Part shown: positions 1 to 13,340 of the stretch, one piece after another | Layout: every line of letters begins with the position of its first letter | How positions within the stretch are numbered: the first letter of the stretch is position 1 | Assembly: GCA_007570785.1 (NCBI GenBank) | Contig: ML660772.1 | Coordinates: 34,511,121-34,575,120 of the forward strand | DNA: 64,000 nucleotides | Origin: Antilocapra americana | Taxonomy: Eukaryota > Chordata > Mammalia > Artiodactyla > Antilocapridae | Direction of reading: 5' to 3' | Program-made: the position numbers and the translations under genes | Notes under the pieces: generated by a model | Seen by the model: only the letters and a program-made list of their open reading frames with translations | What the model was told of the DNA's origin: nothing | Databases searched by the model: none

Positions 1-94
1 GCATCAGCAGGCCCAGAGGAGTTAACACTCCAAGCTCTTAGCCTGTAACAAAGGGTTACAGAGTTTTTATAAAGAAACTGTAGTGGGTAACACT

Positions 95-366
95 CGGCGA
101 AGGAAATGGCACCCCACTCCAGTACTCTTGCCTGGAAAATCCCATGGACGAAGGAGCCTGGTGGGCTGCAGTCCATGGGTCGCAAAGAGTTGGACACGAC
201 TGAGTGACTTCACTTTCACTTTTCATTTTCATGCATTGGAGAAGGAAATGGCAATCCACTCCAGTGTTCTTGCCTGGAGAATCCCAGGGACAGGGGAGCC
301 TGGTGGGCTGCCGTCTATGGGGTCGCACAGAGTCAGACACAACTGAAGTGACTTAGCAGCAGCAGC
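95..366 (+). mobile_element. BOV-A2 SINE, full dimer
   Basis: Two Bov-A monomers in tandem (about 95-230 and 235-350), joined by a TTTTCATTTTCATGCATTGG linker and ending in an AGC-repeat tail. A perfect 10-bp target duplication GGGTAACACT lies at 85-94 and 367-376. Confidence 0.95.
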
Positions 367-376
367 GGGTAACACT

Positions 377-829
377 AGCTGTTAATAGGCTAGTTTAAAC
401 TAAGGGGTTTCACATGCATGGGAACAGCACTCAAGATGGGGAGGGGGATGCCTGGCCTGGACAGGCATGATTAAGCAGGTTTGCAGGGGCCGGGCAATTG
501 CAAAGAGCAGGACAAGGGTGAGTGAGATAAGCTCCAGTTCCTAGTATTTCAAGTCCCCACTTTCTGAGACTACATGCCCTACATGATCTAGACTTTGCAA
601 GCTGAGTTACAGAGGCAGAAGGAGAGAGAGATTATGTAAAATTTTAAATTTTCCTCTTCAGGACTTGTACCAACTTTGTCTGACTACAAAGACTGTGGGG
701 TTCTCAAGTATCACAGGTGTCTCAAGCAGTACATGCTATCTCAGCATCTAATCTGAAAGTTTCTAAGACCCTTCTTTTTCTTCTCTACTTGATGAATGTA
801 ACCTGCCTGGAAAATTACCTAAAGTGACT
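377..829. other. unique flank, nothing recognised
   Basis: Between two SINEs. I see no coding frame, repeat family or RNA gene here. Confidence 0.6.
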
Positions 830-1041
830 GTGCACGTGCTCAGTCGCCAGGTCATGTTCCTTTGCAACTCCATGGACTGTAGCATGCCAAGTTCTCTGTC
901 CCTGGGATTTCCTAGGCAAGAATATGGGAGTGGGTTGCCATTTCCTTCTCCAGGGGATCCTTTCTGACCAAGGGATCAAACCCCTGTCTCCTGATTAGCA
1001 GGCAGATTCTTTACCACTGAGCCAGCAGGGAAGCACCCACT
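830..1041 (-). mobile_element. Bov-tA SINE
   Basis: Antisense Bov-A body followed by the tRNA-derived head ending in GAGCCAGCAGGGAAGC. Flanked by the 10-bp duplication TAAAGTGACT at 820-829 and 1042-1051. Confidence 0.93.
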
Positions 1042-2169
1042 TAAAGTGACTAGAGTTACTCAAAAGAGTTGCTGAAAACAATAGGATGTAGTGTGGAGAA
1101 TACAAATTGAAAAATAAAAAGTCATTCAAAATCTCAACCTGAAGATGGCGGAGGAGTAGGTGGATGTGGAGTACATCTCTCTCTTCACAGATACATCAGG
1201 AATACACCTTGAGACACAGAAGTGCCTGCAGAACACCAGCTGAGAATGGACAGGAGTACCTGACCAGAGCAAAAGAATATATAGAATCAAGAAAAACTCA
1301 GTAGGACGAAGGAACTAGGGGGAAAAACAGGAGTGTTAGTGGGACTGGACCAGCCCTCGGCGGGTGGGGGAACAGAAGCAGGGGTCCGATCCCTACTTCA
1401 GGGCAATTGTCTGAGTCAGAGGAGAAACATTTAAGGCTGAGAGTGAAACAGCTGATCTGTGGCAGCCTAAATGGAATGAGAATCAGACAGTCCTTGCCTC
1501 AGCCATACATACCCCTGACAGGGTCCCCAGGAAGGCACAGCAGCTGGGAGCTGGCGTTTGGGGAGTGTGGAGCGATCCCAGGGCGAGGGCTGCTGTTGAC
1601 TGTGGAGAGACGGCTGGAGGGGAGGGAGCAGACTGATTGGAAACACCTGTGGAGGAAAGCGGGCAGCCATGGAAGCAATGAGATACTGCTGAGTCACAGG
1701 TAGGAGGTGGAGCCATCACCATAGCCTCTCTCACCCCACATGCCTGCACCAGCAGCTGAACACTAGAGAGGCTGGCCCATCAAACGCCAGAGGCACTGAA
1801 CTACAGAGCAGAACTCCACCCAGGGTGCTCCTTTAAGTGCCTGACTCGCGGATCTACAGAGTAGGACCCCAGCAGGGGTGGCTCTATGTGCCTGACCCAC
1901 CGAACAACAGAGAAGGACCCCAGGCAAGGGAGCCCTCTAAGTGCCTGAACGGACAGAGCTATGGAGAAGGACTGGCCAAAGAGGCCTTCTGATCGCCAGC
2001 TACAAGAGGCTCAGAAAAAGACTCTGAGAGGGCCATACCTGCAGCAGAGGCAGTCCGTGTCCCTGCACACTTGGTGCTGCCAGGGTCCCTGTAACCCAAG
2101 CAGCTGTCCCACCTTCACGCTCAACTCTCAGTGGGGCAGAGCTGCCACAGGCAAAAAATGTTTTGCGTC

Positions 2170-2290
2170 TATGCGCACAGGGTTGCTTAAGTAGTGTTCA
2201 GCTCTTTGCAATCCTGTAGACTGTGGCCTGCCAGGCTTCTCTGTCAGGGAGTAGGGTTCTCCAGGCAAGAATACTGGAGTGTATGAACCA
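2170..2290 (+). repeat. Bov-SINE-like segment inside the L1 5' region
   Basis: GTGTTCAGCTCTTTGCAATC through CCAGGCAAGAATACTGGAGTG resembles about 110 bp of an antisense Bov-A monomer. There is no tRNA head, A-tail or obvious target duplication, so it looks built into the L1 rather than inserted as a SINE. It may be fixed in this L1 subfamily. Confidence 0.7.
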
Positions 2291-4013
2291 GTACTGGTTA
2301 CTATACCCTTCTAGAGCACTATATCTCCTGCTGCCGTAGCCGCCAACTCCCCTGAGTGCCTGGTGCTACCAGAACCCCTGAGACCCAAGCAGCTGTACCA
2401 CCCCCACACCTGGCCCTCACAGGGGCAGACCAAGTCCTCCAGGGCAGCCTCAGGAGCAAACCCCAGTGGACAACCCACATACAGGGGTGGAAATAAAACC
2501 ATGATTGAAACCCAGGGGCAGTGTGGCTAAGGAAGAAGACCCAAAACCTTCTCATCAGCTGTACAAGCTGCAGATTAAATCCACACAATCAACTAGGCAG
2601 ATTCTGTGTCTATGGAATATATATGAGAGCTCCCACAAAAGAAAACACACTAATTCTGATAGATGTGGACTTTGGAGGCAAGAAAACAGAGGAGCAGGAC
2701 CAGATTAGAATCTGAGCTGCCCCCATAGCAGCTCCAGAGATCAGCACAGTGTTCAAGGGCGTCTTAGGGAGGTGAGGTGGACAGTGACTCTCAGCAAGGG
2801 AAAGGACTCTGACAGCAGTGACTCAAGGAAAACATTAATTATTCTTATGTTTTCGCTTGCTCTGTAGATTCTTTTGGATTTTTTTTTTCTTTTGTTTTTT
2901 CCTCCTCTGTTGTAGTTGTCAATTTTATTGGCACTGTGAATTCTAATTAAGCTTTTGAGTGTTTTTTCTCAGTCACATTTTTTTATTGCTGTTATAAACC
3001 TCTACCTCTATGTTGGGGTTTTGCAGTTCTGCAGAGTTTCCCTTTTTCTCTCTCTCTCTTTTTTTAGTTTTAATTTTTTAAACCTATTATTATTTTTTCC
3101 ACATTTATTCCTTTGGTTTTTTTCCTACTGCTCTTTTCCCCTTGCAGTTAATCTTTAGTATATATAAATCTTCTTTATCTACCTCTATTTAACTTTGCAT
3201 ATCTATTCTTTCTTTCTTTTCTTTCCTCTCAACATATTTGTTACTTTTATTTTCATCACTTTATTCCCCAATTGACACCTTGCTCTAGTTTTGTTTTCCA
3301 GTTTGTGCTTTAGTTAGTTTTGTTCTTAACTGATAAATATAATTTTAGATTTATTTCATTCACTGGGTCAATCTACTGTACTTTTTTTTTGTTGGACTGT
3401 TTTGACTTTGCTCATGGGTGTATATTCCATTATTTTAATTATTATTTGTCTGATTTTGTAACTGCCATTTGTCTGGGGTTCATCTTTGATTTCTTGTTTT
3501 TGGATATTTGTTTTAATCTCCCTTAATGCCAAAACAAACCATTTGTGGAATCTTCATTTCTGACCAGAGATCAAGCCCTAAGCGTTTAAAGTGGGAGCAC
3601 TGACTCCAACACCCTAGACTACCACAGAACTAACCCTAGGGAGTATCAAATAGTGAGAACTCACACAAAGGAAACCATTTGAACACAAGACCTGGCATCA
3701 CCCAACCACCAGTAGCACCCTGTGCAGGACACCTCATCTAAACAACAAACAAAACAAAAATACAAGCCCAATCATCAGCAGACAGGATTACCACCTCACT
3801 CAGCCTTTCCCATCAAAAGAAAAACAAACAAAGAAACAAAAACTCAGCACAAATCTCACCCTATATGAAACTTACACAAACCATTGGATCAACCTTAGGA
3901 GGGCAGAAACCAAAAGAAAGAAAGGATTCAACCTTGAAGCCTGGGAAAAGGACACCTCAAACACAATAATATTTTTTTTTTAAGTAATGAAAGGATAGAG
4001 CTATACTATACAA

Positions 4014-4870
4014 ATGAAGAAACAAACTAGAAACATGGAAATCCAAATAAATGAAGAGGAAATAGGCAAGCTACCTGAAAAAGAATTCAGAATAATAATA
4101 GTAAAGATGATCAAAAACCTTGAAACCAAAAGGGAGAAAATTCAAGAATCAATTAACAAAGACTTAGAAGAATTAAAGAATAAACATACAAACAACCCAA
4201 TAACTGAAATTAAAAATACTCTAGAAGGAATCAATAACAGAATATCTGAAGCAGAAGAACAAATCAGTGAACTGCAAGATAAAATGGTGGAAATAACTTC
4301 TGAAGAGCAGAATAAAGTAAAAAGAATGAAAAGCACTGAGGATAGTCTCAGAGACCTAGGGGACAATATCAAATGCACCAACATTCAAATTATAGGGCTC
4401 CAAGAAGAAGAAGAGAAAAAGAAAGGATATGAGAAAATTTTTGAAGAGATTATAGTTGAAAATTTCCCCAAGATGGAAAAGGAAATAGTCAATCAAGTCC
4501 AAGAGGCACAAAAAGTCCCATACAGGGTAAACCCAAGGAGAAACACACCAAGATATGTATTAATTAAACTAACAAAGACTAATTACAAACGAAGAATATT
4601 GAAAGCATCAGGGGAGAAGCAACAAGTAACATATGAGGGAAACCCCATACACTTAACAGCTGATCTGTCAGCAGAAACTGCAGACCAGAAGGGAATGTGG
4701 ATATAGTTAAAGTATTGAAAGGGAAAAATCTACACCCAAGATTACAGTACACAGCAAGGATCTCATTCAAAATTGATGGAGAAATAAAAAGCTTTTCAGA
4801 CAAGCAAAAGTTAAGAGAATTCAGTACTACCAAACCAGCTTTACAACAAATGTTAAAGGGACTTCTATAG
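4014..4870 (+). pseudogene. L1 ORF1 (RNA-binding coiled-coil protein), frameshifted
   Basis: The first 230 codons are open. They hold a Lys/Glu-rich coiled coil (about residues 50-110) and an RNA-binding middle region with IQIIGLQEEEE and VNPRRNTPRYVLIKL. Near 4690-4705 a frameshift diverts the frame to a stop at 4704-4706. The true C-terminus continues in another frame (ARISFKIDGEIKSF, then STTKPALQQMLKGLL) to TAG at 4868-4870. L1 ORF1p normally coats L1 RNA as a trimer. Confidence 0.88.
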
Positions 4871-4927
4871 TCAAGAAATACAAGAGAAGAAAAAGTTCTA
4901 GAAAATCAACCCCAAAGAATTAAGAAA

Positions 4928-7900
4928 ATGGCAGTAGGAACATACATGTCAATAATTACTTTAACTGTAAATGGATTAAATGCTCCAGCCAAAAGACACA
5001 GACTGGCTGAATGGATACAAAAACAAGACCCATATTTATGCTGTCTATAAGAAACCCACTTCAGACCTCAAGACACGTATAGACTGAAAGTGAGAGGATG
5101 GAAAAATATACTCCATGCAAATTGGAAGCAAAAGAAAGTTGGAATAGCAGTGCTCACATCAGACAAAACAGACCTTAAAATAAAGAAGAATACAAGAGAT
5201 AAGGAAGGACACTACATAATAATTAAGAGAAGGATCCAAGAGGAAGACATAACAACTGTAAATATCTATGCACCCAACATAGGAGCACCTCAATACAAAC
5301 ACTAAAAGACACAGAAGGAGAAATTTACAGAAACACAATAATAGTTGGAGACTTTAACACCCCACTCACACCAATGGACAGATCATCAAAACAGAAAACT
5401 AATAAGGAAACACAAGTCTTAAATGATACATTAGATGAGATGGGTCTCATTGATATCTTCAGGACATTCTATCCAAATGCAGAAGAACACATCTCTTCTC
5501 AAGTGTACATGGAACATTCTCCAGGATAGACCACATCTTGGGTCACAAATCAAACCTCAGTAAATTTAAGAAAATTGAAATCATATCAAGCATCTTCTCT
5601 GACCACAGTGCTATGAGACTAGATATCAATTACAAGAAAAAAACTGTAAGAAACACAAACACATGGAGATTAAACAACACATCTCTAAGAAACCAACAGG
5701 TTACTGAAGAAATCAAAAGGGAAATCGAAAACTTTCTAGAAACAAATGACAATGAAAACACAACAATTCAAAACCTATGGAATGCAGCAAAAGCAGGTCT
5801 AATAGGGAAGTTTATAACAATACAATCCTATCTCAAGAAACAAGAAAAACACCAAATAGATAACCTAACTTTACACCTAAATCAACTGGAAAAAGAAGAA
5901 CAAAAATCACCCCCAAAAATTAGTATAAGGAAAGATATCATAAATATCTGAGCAGAAATAAATGAAAAAGAAATGAAAGAAATAACTGTAAAGATTAATA
6001 AAACTAAAAGCTGGTTCTTTGAGAAGATAAACAAAATTGACAAACCTTTAGCCAGACCCATCAAGAGAAAAAGAGAGAAGAATCAAATTAACAAAATTAG
6101 AAATGAAAAAGAAGAGGTTACAACAGACAATGTGAAATACAAAGGATTATAAGAAATTATTATGCACAACTATATGGCAATAAAGTGGATAATCTGTAAG
6201 AAATGGACAAATTCTTAGAAAAGTTCATTCTTCCAAGATTGAACCAAGAAGAAATAGAGACTATGAACAACTCAATTAAAAGCAATGAAATTGAAGCTGT
6301 GATCAGAAATCTCCCCCAAAACAAAAGCCCAGGACTGGATAGCTTCACAGGAGAATTCTGTCAAACATTTAGAGAAGAGTTAATGCCTGTCCTTATAAAA
6401 CTCTTTCAAAAAATTGCAGGGGAAGGAACACTTCCAAACTCATTCAACAAGGCCACCATCACCCTAATACCAAAACTAGACAAAGACAACACAAAAAAAG
6501 AAAACTACAGGCCAATATCACTGATGAATATAGATGCAAAAATCCTCAACAAAATTTTAGTAAACAGAATTCAGCAACACATCCAAAAGCTCATACACCA
6601 TGATCAAGTGGGGTTTATTCCAGGAATGCAAGGATTCTTCAGTATACACAAATCAATCAATGTGATACACCATATCAACAAATTGAAAGGTAAAAACCAT
6701 ATGATCATATCAAAAGATGCAGAAAAAGCCTGTGACAAAATTCAGCACCCATTTATGATTAAAACTCTTCAAAAAATGGGCATAGAAAGAACCTACCTCA
6801 ACATAGCAAAGGCCATATATGATAAACCTATAGCAAACATTATTCTCAATGGTGAAAAACTGAAAGCATTCCCCCTAAGATCAGGAACAAGACAAGGGTG
6901 TCCACTTTCACCACTATTATTCAACATAGTTCTGGAAGTCCTAGCTACAGCAATCAGAAAAGCAAAAGAAATAAAAGGAATCCAGATCTGAAAAGAAGTA
7001 AAGCTCTCACTCTTTGCAGATGACTTGATACTATACATAGAAAACCCTAAAGATAGTATCAGAAACTTACTAGAGCTTATCAGTGAATTTAACAAAGTTG
7101 CAGGACACAAAATCAATGCACAGAAATCACTTGTATTTCTGTACACTAACAATGAAAAATCATAAAGAGAAATTAAGGAATCAATCCCATTCACCATTGC
7201 AACAAAAAGAATTAAATACCTAGGAATAAACTTACCTAAGGAGACAAAAAACTGTACACACAAAATTATAAGACACTAATGAAAGAAGTTAAAGATGACA
7301 TTAAACAGATGGAGAGATATTCCACATTCCTGGGTAGAAGGAATCAATATTGTGAAAATGACTATACTACCAACTGCAATCTACAGATTCAATGTGATCC
7401 CTATCAAATTACCAATGGGATTTTTCACAGAACTAGAATAAAAAATTCACAATTCATATGGAAACACAAAACACCAAGTAACAAAAGCATTCCTGAGAAA
7501 GAAGAATGGAGCTGGAGAAATCAACCTTCCTGACTTTAGATTATACTACAAAGCTACAGTCATCAAGCCAGTATGATACTGGCACAAAAATAGAAATATA
7601 GACCAATAGAACAAGATAGAAAGTCCAGAAATAAACTCATGCACCTAAGGGTACCTTATTTTTGACAAAGGAGGCAAGAATATACAATGGGCAAAGACAG
7701 CCTCTTCAATAAATAGTTCTGGGAAAACTGGACAGCTACATATAAAAGAAGGAAACTAGAACACTTTCTAATACCATACACAAAATGGATTAAAGACCTA
7801 AATGTAAGACCAGAAACTATAAAACTCTTAGAAGAAAACATAGGCAGAACACTTGATGACATAAATCAAAGCCAGATCCTCTATGACCCACCTCCTAGAG

Positions 7901-8727
7901 TAATGGAAATAAAAACAAAAGTAAACAAGTGGGACAAAAGTAAATAAGTGGGACATGATTAAACTTAAAAGCTTTTGCACAGCAAAGGAAACTATAAGCA
8001 AGGTGGAAAGACAACCCTCAGAATGGGAGACAATAATAGCAAATGAAACAAATGACAAAGGATTAATTTCCAAAATATACAAGCAGCTCATACAACTCAA
8101 TGCCAGAGAAACAAACAACCCAATCAAAAAGTGGGAAGAAGACTTTAACAGACATTTCACCAAAGAAGACACACAGATGGCTAACAAACACATGAAAAGA
8201 TGCTCAACATTGTTCATTATTAGAGAAATGCAAATCAAAACCACAATGAGATATCACCTCACACCTGTCAGAATGGCCATCATCAAAACATCTACAAACA
8301 ATAAATGCTGGAGAGGGTGAGGAGAAAAGGGAATGCTCTTGCACTGTTGGTGGGAATGTAAACTGATACAGCCACTATGGAAAACGGTATGGAGATTCCT
8401 TCAAAAACTAGGAAAAAAACCACCATATGACCCAGCAATCCCACTCCTAGGCGTATACCCCAAGGAAACCAAAATCGAAAAAGACACATGTATCCCATTG
8501 TTCATTGCAGCACTATTTACAATAGTTAGAACATGGAAGCAATCTAGATGTCCATCAACAGATGATTGTGGTACATATACACAACGGAATATTACTCAGC
8601 CATAAAAAGGAACACATTTGAGTCAATTCTGATGAGGTGGATGAACCTAGAACCTATTATACAGAGTGAAGTGACTCAGAAAGAGAAAGATAAATATCGC
8701 ATTCTAACACATATATACAGAATCTAG
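4928..8727 (+). pseudogene. L1 ORF2 (endonuclease-reverse transcriptase), multiply broken
   Basis: Begins at ATG 4928 (MAVGTYMSIITLTVNGLNA), the usual L1 endonuclease start. A TAA at about 5048 replaces the Gln codon of the LQETHF motif. Frameshifts and stops follow near 5300, 5950, 6990 and 8320. RT landmarks remain: [19 protein letters not shown] at about 6505, [20 protein letters not shown] at about 6885 and the catalytic FADD at about 7014-7025. A stop replaces the second Cys of the C-terminal Cys cluster at about 8319. The remnant frame ends at TAG 8725-8727. Confidence 0.9.
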
Positions 8728-9081
8728 AAAAATGGTACTGAAGAATTTATTTACAGGGTGGCAATGGAGAAACAGATGTAGAGAATAGACTTATGGACAT
8801 GGGGAGAGGAAAGGAGAGAGTGAGATGTATGGAAAGAGTAACATGGAAACATATTACTATATGTAAAAATAGATAGGCAACTGGAATTTGCTGTACGGCT
8901 CAGGAAACTTAAACAGGGGATCTGTATCAATCTAGAGGTGTGGGATGGGGAGGGAGATGGGAGGGAAGTTGAAAAGGAAGAGGATATATATATATACCTA
9001 TGGCTTATTCATGTCAAGGTTTGACAGAAAACAAAATCCTGTAAAACAATTATCCTTCAATTAAAAAAAAACCCTCAACCT

Positions 9082-10860
9082 TCTTTCTTTCCTCTTCTGA
9101 GTAATTTAAAAGAAAATAGATAGTCTTTGTTTTTTATTGAAATGAAACATCTTCATCTCTTCTTTATCCTTGTCTTCTTCCTCTCCCCCTTTCCCCTTCT
9201 CCTTGACCTTCCCTCTTCTTCCTTCTCTGTCCTCTTACTTCCTTTTACTTTTAGCTCTTCCATCTTTCTTTAGTCTTTTTCCTTTTTCTGAGACCACTTA
9301 TACTCACAACTTTGAATATCAAGTCTACTACAAACAGTCTTCATCTCCTTGATGCTCTCTTCAGTGATCTACAAAAACTATACCTATTCCACTGTACTCA
9401 TTAATTATCTATAAACACTACTCACACTACTCTAAGTTGGACACCTTTAAAATCACAGTTTACATAGTTGTTATTATTTTCCTCATTTTTAAAATGTAAA
9501 AGCTTGAACTAATTCTTTACTGTGTATGCCTTCATGTACTGATGAATTCCAAGTCATATTCATCCGGTAAACCTTTATTGAGGAAATAATTGTATTGCAA
9601 GCATTGTATAGGTTGCTCCTGTAGCTAGACTGGGATTCTACAATATGAGTAATAGCACATTGGTCTGAAATCAACTGAATCAACTGGGATTCTAACCCTA
9701 CATTTAGTTCTGTGATGGTGACTGGTGACACAGCTTTTATCTCAGTTGAGTACTGTTTGTCATGAAAATGATGAAGTCTGGAAAGGTTCTCTGGTTTAAA
9801 GGATACATATGACTAATTTGGGTCGACTTAGAAAGTAACCCACCATTTTAAGATCCTTAATTTAATTACATCTTCACAGTCATCTTTGTCATTAAGATAC
9901 TCACTGGTTCCAAGAATTGGAATGTGGACTCTTTGGCAGGAGTGAGCCATTATTCTGCCTACTGCAGGAGTCTTGGCTAATGTTTATATCAGGGTGGAGA
10001 TCTAATTACTTCTGAGCATATCCCTCCAAATAAGTATACATATCTACCTCTATTTTGCTTCATTTGCCTTTCTTGTCTTCAAACAGGAAAGTAAGGACTG
10101 TCACTGGCCAAAGGGATTTGAAAACCAAGATTGCTATGGGTGAATGAAGAGAATGAAAATAGAGACAGCTGGGTCAATAAACTTTTAATATAAACATACC
10201 ACATGCCTTAAACTGTTGACTAAATGCATTTATATGCTTCAAAATTTATAAAAAAAAAAAACAAAAAGATATGTAGTGAAAGTATCCCCAGAGCTGCTCC
10301 ACCTTTAACACAGGCATTCAGCTCTGTACGTCCTTTAACAGCTTATTTTCACACATATAGCAAATACAAATACATATTCCTATCTTTCTCTTTATCACCT
10401 ACAGGAGAACATTTTTATCCATGCAATATGTATATAATACACACACACATATATATTACTAAGTAAAAACTGTTTCTTTTATATTTAATTCCAGTATGTA
10501 CTTAGGCTCATTTCTACGCTTCGGATTGTTTGTTTACTCATGTCCCAGACCACAGAATTTTAAATAATCAGACTGAAAGATATGTTTTAATATCTGGTAT
10601 CCATTGTCTTCCCTCATTGCTCTTTTTTTCAGATGTTTCCCTTTTTTCTTATTTGTTCATCTTAGAAAGTTTAATATCAACTTGCTTGGTTAGCAAAAAC
10701 CTATTTGGTTTGATGAAATTTATAAATTTATTTAGGGAGAATTGAAAACATTATTAAATTGAGTCTTCCTATTCAAGGATATAGTATACCTTTCTATTTA
10801 TGTGTCAATAGTTTTTGCACTAGGTTTCTTAAACAAAATGTATAGTGTTAAGGGTATTAA
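9082..10860. other. intergenic flank; CT-rich tract 9130-9290
   Basis: The start is pyrimidine-rich low-complexity DNA (CTTCCTCTCCCCC and similar). The rest is ordinary AT-rich sequence with a short A-run (10249-10262) and CA/TA runs near 10438-10456. No gene or repeat family is recognised. Confidence 0.6.
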
Positions 10861-11077
10861 GGGCTTTCCCAGTGGCTCAGTGGTAAAGAGTCCACCTGAA
10901 ATGCAGGAGACACGGGTGTGATCCCTGGGTTAGGAAGATCCCCTGAAGAAGGAAATGGCAATACACTCTAGTATTCTTGCCTGGAAAATTCCATGTACAG
11001 AGGACCCATGTGGGCTACTGTCCCTGGGGTTGCAAAGAATCAGACACAACTGAAGCAACTGAGCACACACACACACA
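10861..11077 (+). mobile_element. Bov-tA SINE
   Basis: Sense copy: GGGCTTTCCCAGTGGCTCAG tRNA-derived head, then the Bov-A body ending GACACAACTGAAGCAACTGA and an (AC)n tail. Confidence 0.9.
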
Positions 11078-11580
11078 AATTAATAACAGAAAGGGGCACG
11101 GTGTCATTGGGGATGGCATTCATAGACAGTGTGGAAAAAGTATTAAAAAGGTAAACATAGGGGCTACTATATGTTTAATACTAATAAGAAAAAGATCCCT
11201 CTGGAAGCAATTTGAGAACAGTATGCCTCAATTTACCATCTCAGTGTACTTATTCCTCCTACACCTCCTCTTCACATACACATGCTAAGTGCCTTCTTAC
11301 TTTGGGCAGAGGAAAACTCCTCTGCCCAAGTGCCTGAATAACTTGTGTCCTGCTTGATAAAGAAGTCAGATTTTAAGGCCAATTACTCCATATAAATCTA
11401 AATTTTCTCAAAGAGTTATACCAAAGCATTCATGAGTTCTCTAACTAATCATAGTAGTCTGACTGCCTCTACTTAAAGAATCCTCCCCCTTCTCTTTCTC
11501 ACTTCGCCGTCTTGAACAAGGCTGGCCCCCCACAGTGCCTTTAGATCTCAGGTTTCCTGAGGCTGGTCCAGATACCCTGA

Positions 11581-11636
11581 CTGCATGGGGTCGCAAAGAG
11601 TTGGACAGGACTGAGTGACTGAACTGAACTGAACTT
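11581..11636 (+). mobile_element. BovB/Bov-A 3' end fragment
   Basis: GGGGTCGCAAAGAGTTGGAC and ACTGAGTGACTGAACTGAAC match the shared 3' tail of BovB and Bov SINEs, with the (ACTGA)n end. 5' truncated. Confidence 0.8.
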
Positions 11637-12280
11637 TGCTTCTATAGCACACTTAATCTTGCCAGCACAGCACATACTACACCTTATTGAAAGATCATCT
11701 TTTATAGTCCCCTTAACAACCACTGTTCTTTGGGGAGATATTTATTAAAGAAAGAGTGAATGAGTAAGTGGATGGATTCTACAGTAGAAAGAACATTTCT
11801 TTATATCCACTGTTGTAGCTTTTGATATTATTTTCACTTTTGGAACTAATTTTTTAAATAAACTGAAAGAAGACACATACTTATCTCACTGCAATTGAAA
11901 GAACTGACAAAGAGATATTGGAAGAGATTCATTTCAATAAGTGGTCACAGCTTTGAGTGAGCACCATATCATTATCTGAAGAATCTGACACTTGCATACT
12001 TTCTTTACCTACAGTTAGCCATCACTTAATCATTTATTAATAAAACAGCATGATAAGCAAGACACTGTCTTAAATAATGTGAGATATAGAGAAAACTAAG
12101 TATAATTTTTGCTTTCAGTGCCTATTCATCTACTGAAGAAGGTAATATATGCATGGCTATGAAAAGCAGCAATACAAAGATAGATTTTTAAGTAGCAGCT
12201 AGCTGCTATAGCCACCAAGGACCATGACAATGGTAACAGTTGATTGGGGTGCTAAGAAAAACTCTTGAAGTAGGAAAACC

Positions 12281-12347
12281 TTGCTGCACACAATACCATA
12301 GTCAAGATTATAATTTATTTGCTGACACAAGAGAAAGGTGATGCTAT
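12281..12347 (+). repeat. inverted repeat, left arm
   Basis: About 67 bp that is the reverse complement of 12700-12765 with about four differences and one indel. A 38-bp core (12294-12331 versus 12715-12752) is perfect and includes AAGATTATAATTTATTTGC. The arms are 350 bp apart. I do not recognise the sequence as a known repeat family. Confidence 0.85.
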
Positions 12348-12699
12348 AGGAGCTGGAAGAATGAACTTTATTGATTTGAGAGCCTAGGTAGAAAAGGCAA
12401 TTCATGTACTCAAAAAACAAAAATTAAAGAAAAGTTAATTCATATATATCTGCTTTTTATATTTACCAATGAATAAGTAGAAACTTAAGGCCAGAATGAA
12501 TAAAGTCTCAGGGGTTCCCTCTTCCTATCCTTAGGAATATTAGGATGGGCTTTATACAACTACATACTACTTCTAACATAGAGTGATTATAAAGTCTTAA
12601 AGGACTTAGAAAACTACTTTTTCTATGTAATTATATGAAATAAGTATTTTTGAAGAGATAATCACATAACTCAAATGTTATTTTTCTCCACAGAAACAC

Positions 12700-12765
12700 A
12701 CAGCATCACCTTTACTTGTGTCAGCAAATAAATTATAATCTTGACTATGGTAGTGTTTGCAGCAA
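12700..12765 (-). repeat. inverted repeat, right arm
   Basis: Partner of 12281-12347. Similarity stops sharply at both ends (TTGCTGCA at one, GGTGATGCT at the other), as for a short duplicated and inverted segment or the termini of a small element. Confidence 0.85.
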
Positions 12766-13338
12766 TTTATTTTTTTTCTGAATATAGCCCTTATTCTATT
12801 ATAATGCTTGAATGATTCACATGCAATGTTTCCGATCCAGTTTTCTTGGCTTGTGAAACTTTTTAATGAAATGTTAGCATTTGCAGGCACCAGATGTTTT
12901 GACATAAGGAGAAGCAATATGTAAATTTTAATCCATGCTAGGAACAATAGCCTGCAGGCACCTTTTTCTTATTACATGAATTATATACTTAACCACATTG
13001 TGGTTGATCCTATCAAAATCATCACCATCTAAAATGTTGTACTCTTGTCTTATGGTCTTGCCAATTAATGAAACCAATATATAATTAACATGATAGGTAT
13101 CCAGTGCTTAACCAATAAACCTTATTGTATTTTACCACTTAACCAACCCACAGCTAGAACTCCTCAGGTGATAATAATAATAATTTTTAGGTTTCAATAT
13201 TCCTTTTGGTGGTCAACAAAATCAATGCTTATATTTTATCTAAGTTGTTTGCAGCTGCGTATCTCACTTAACAAAAGTGTTAAAACATGTTACAACTTTC
13301 TTCATCTTTTCCATCTTGTCAACTCAACTCTGAATAAG

Positions 13339-13340
<2 letters not shown>

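Larger units (their letters stand above)
1141..9067 (+). mobile_element. near full-length ruminant L1, decayed
   Basis: Starts with GAAGATGGCGGAGGAGTAGG, a typical ruminant L1 5' end, and finishes in CAATTAAAAAAAA, 7.9 kb later. An imperfect target duplication flanks it: AAAATCTCAACCT at 1128-1140 and AAAACCCTCAACCT at 9068-9081. The first 2.9 kb is a G/C-rich then T-rich 5' region. ORF1 (4014-4870) and ORF2 (4928-8727) follow in canonical order. Both are broken, so it cannot retrotranspose by itself. Confidence 0.93.
11637..13340. other. intergenic flank with an inverted repeat
   Basis: AT-rich unique sequence without a gene. The only structure seen is the inverted pair at 12281-12347 and 12700-12765, annotated separately. 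Confidence 0.6.
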
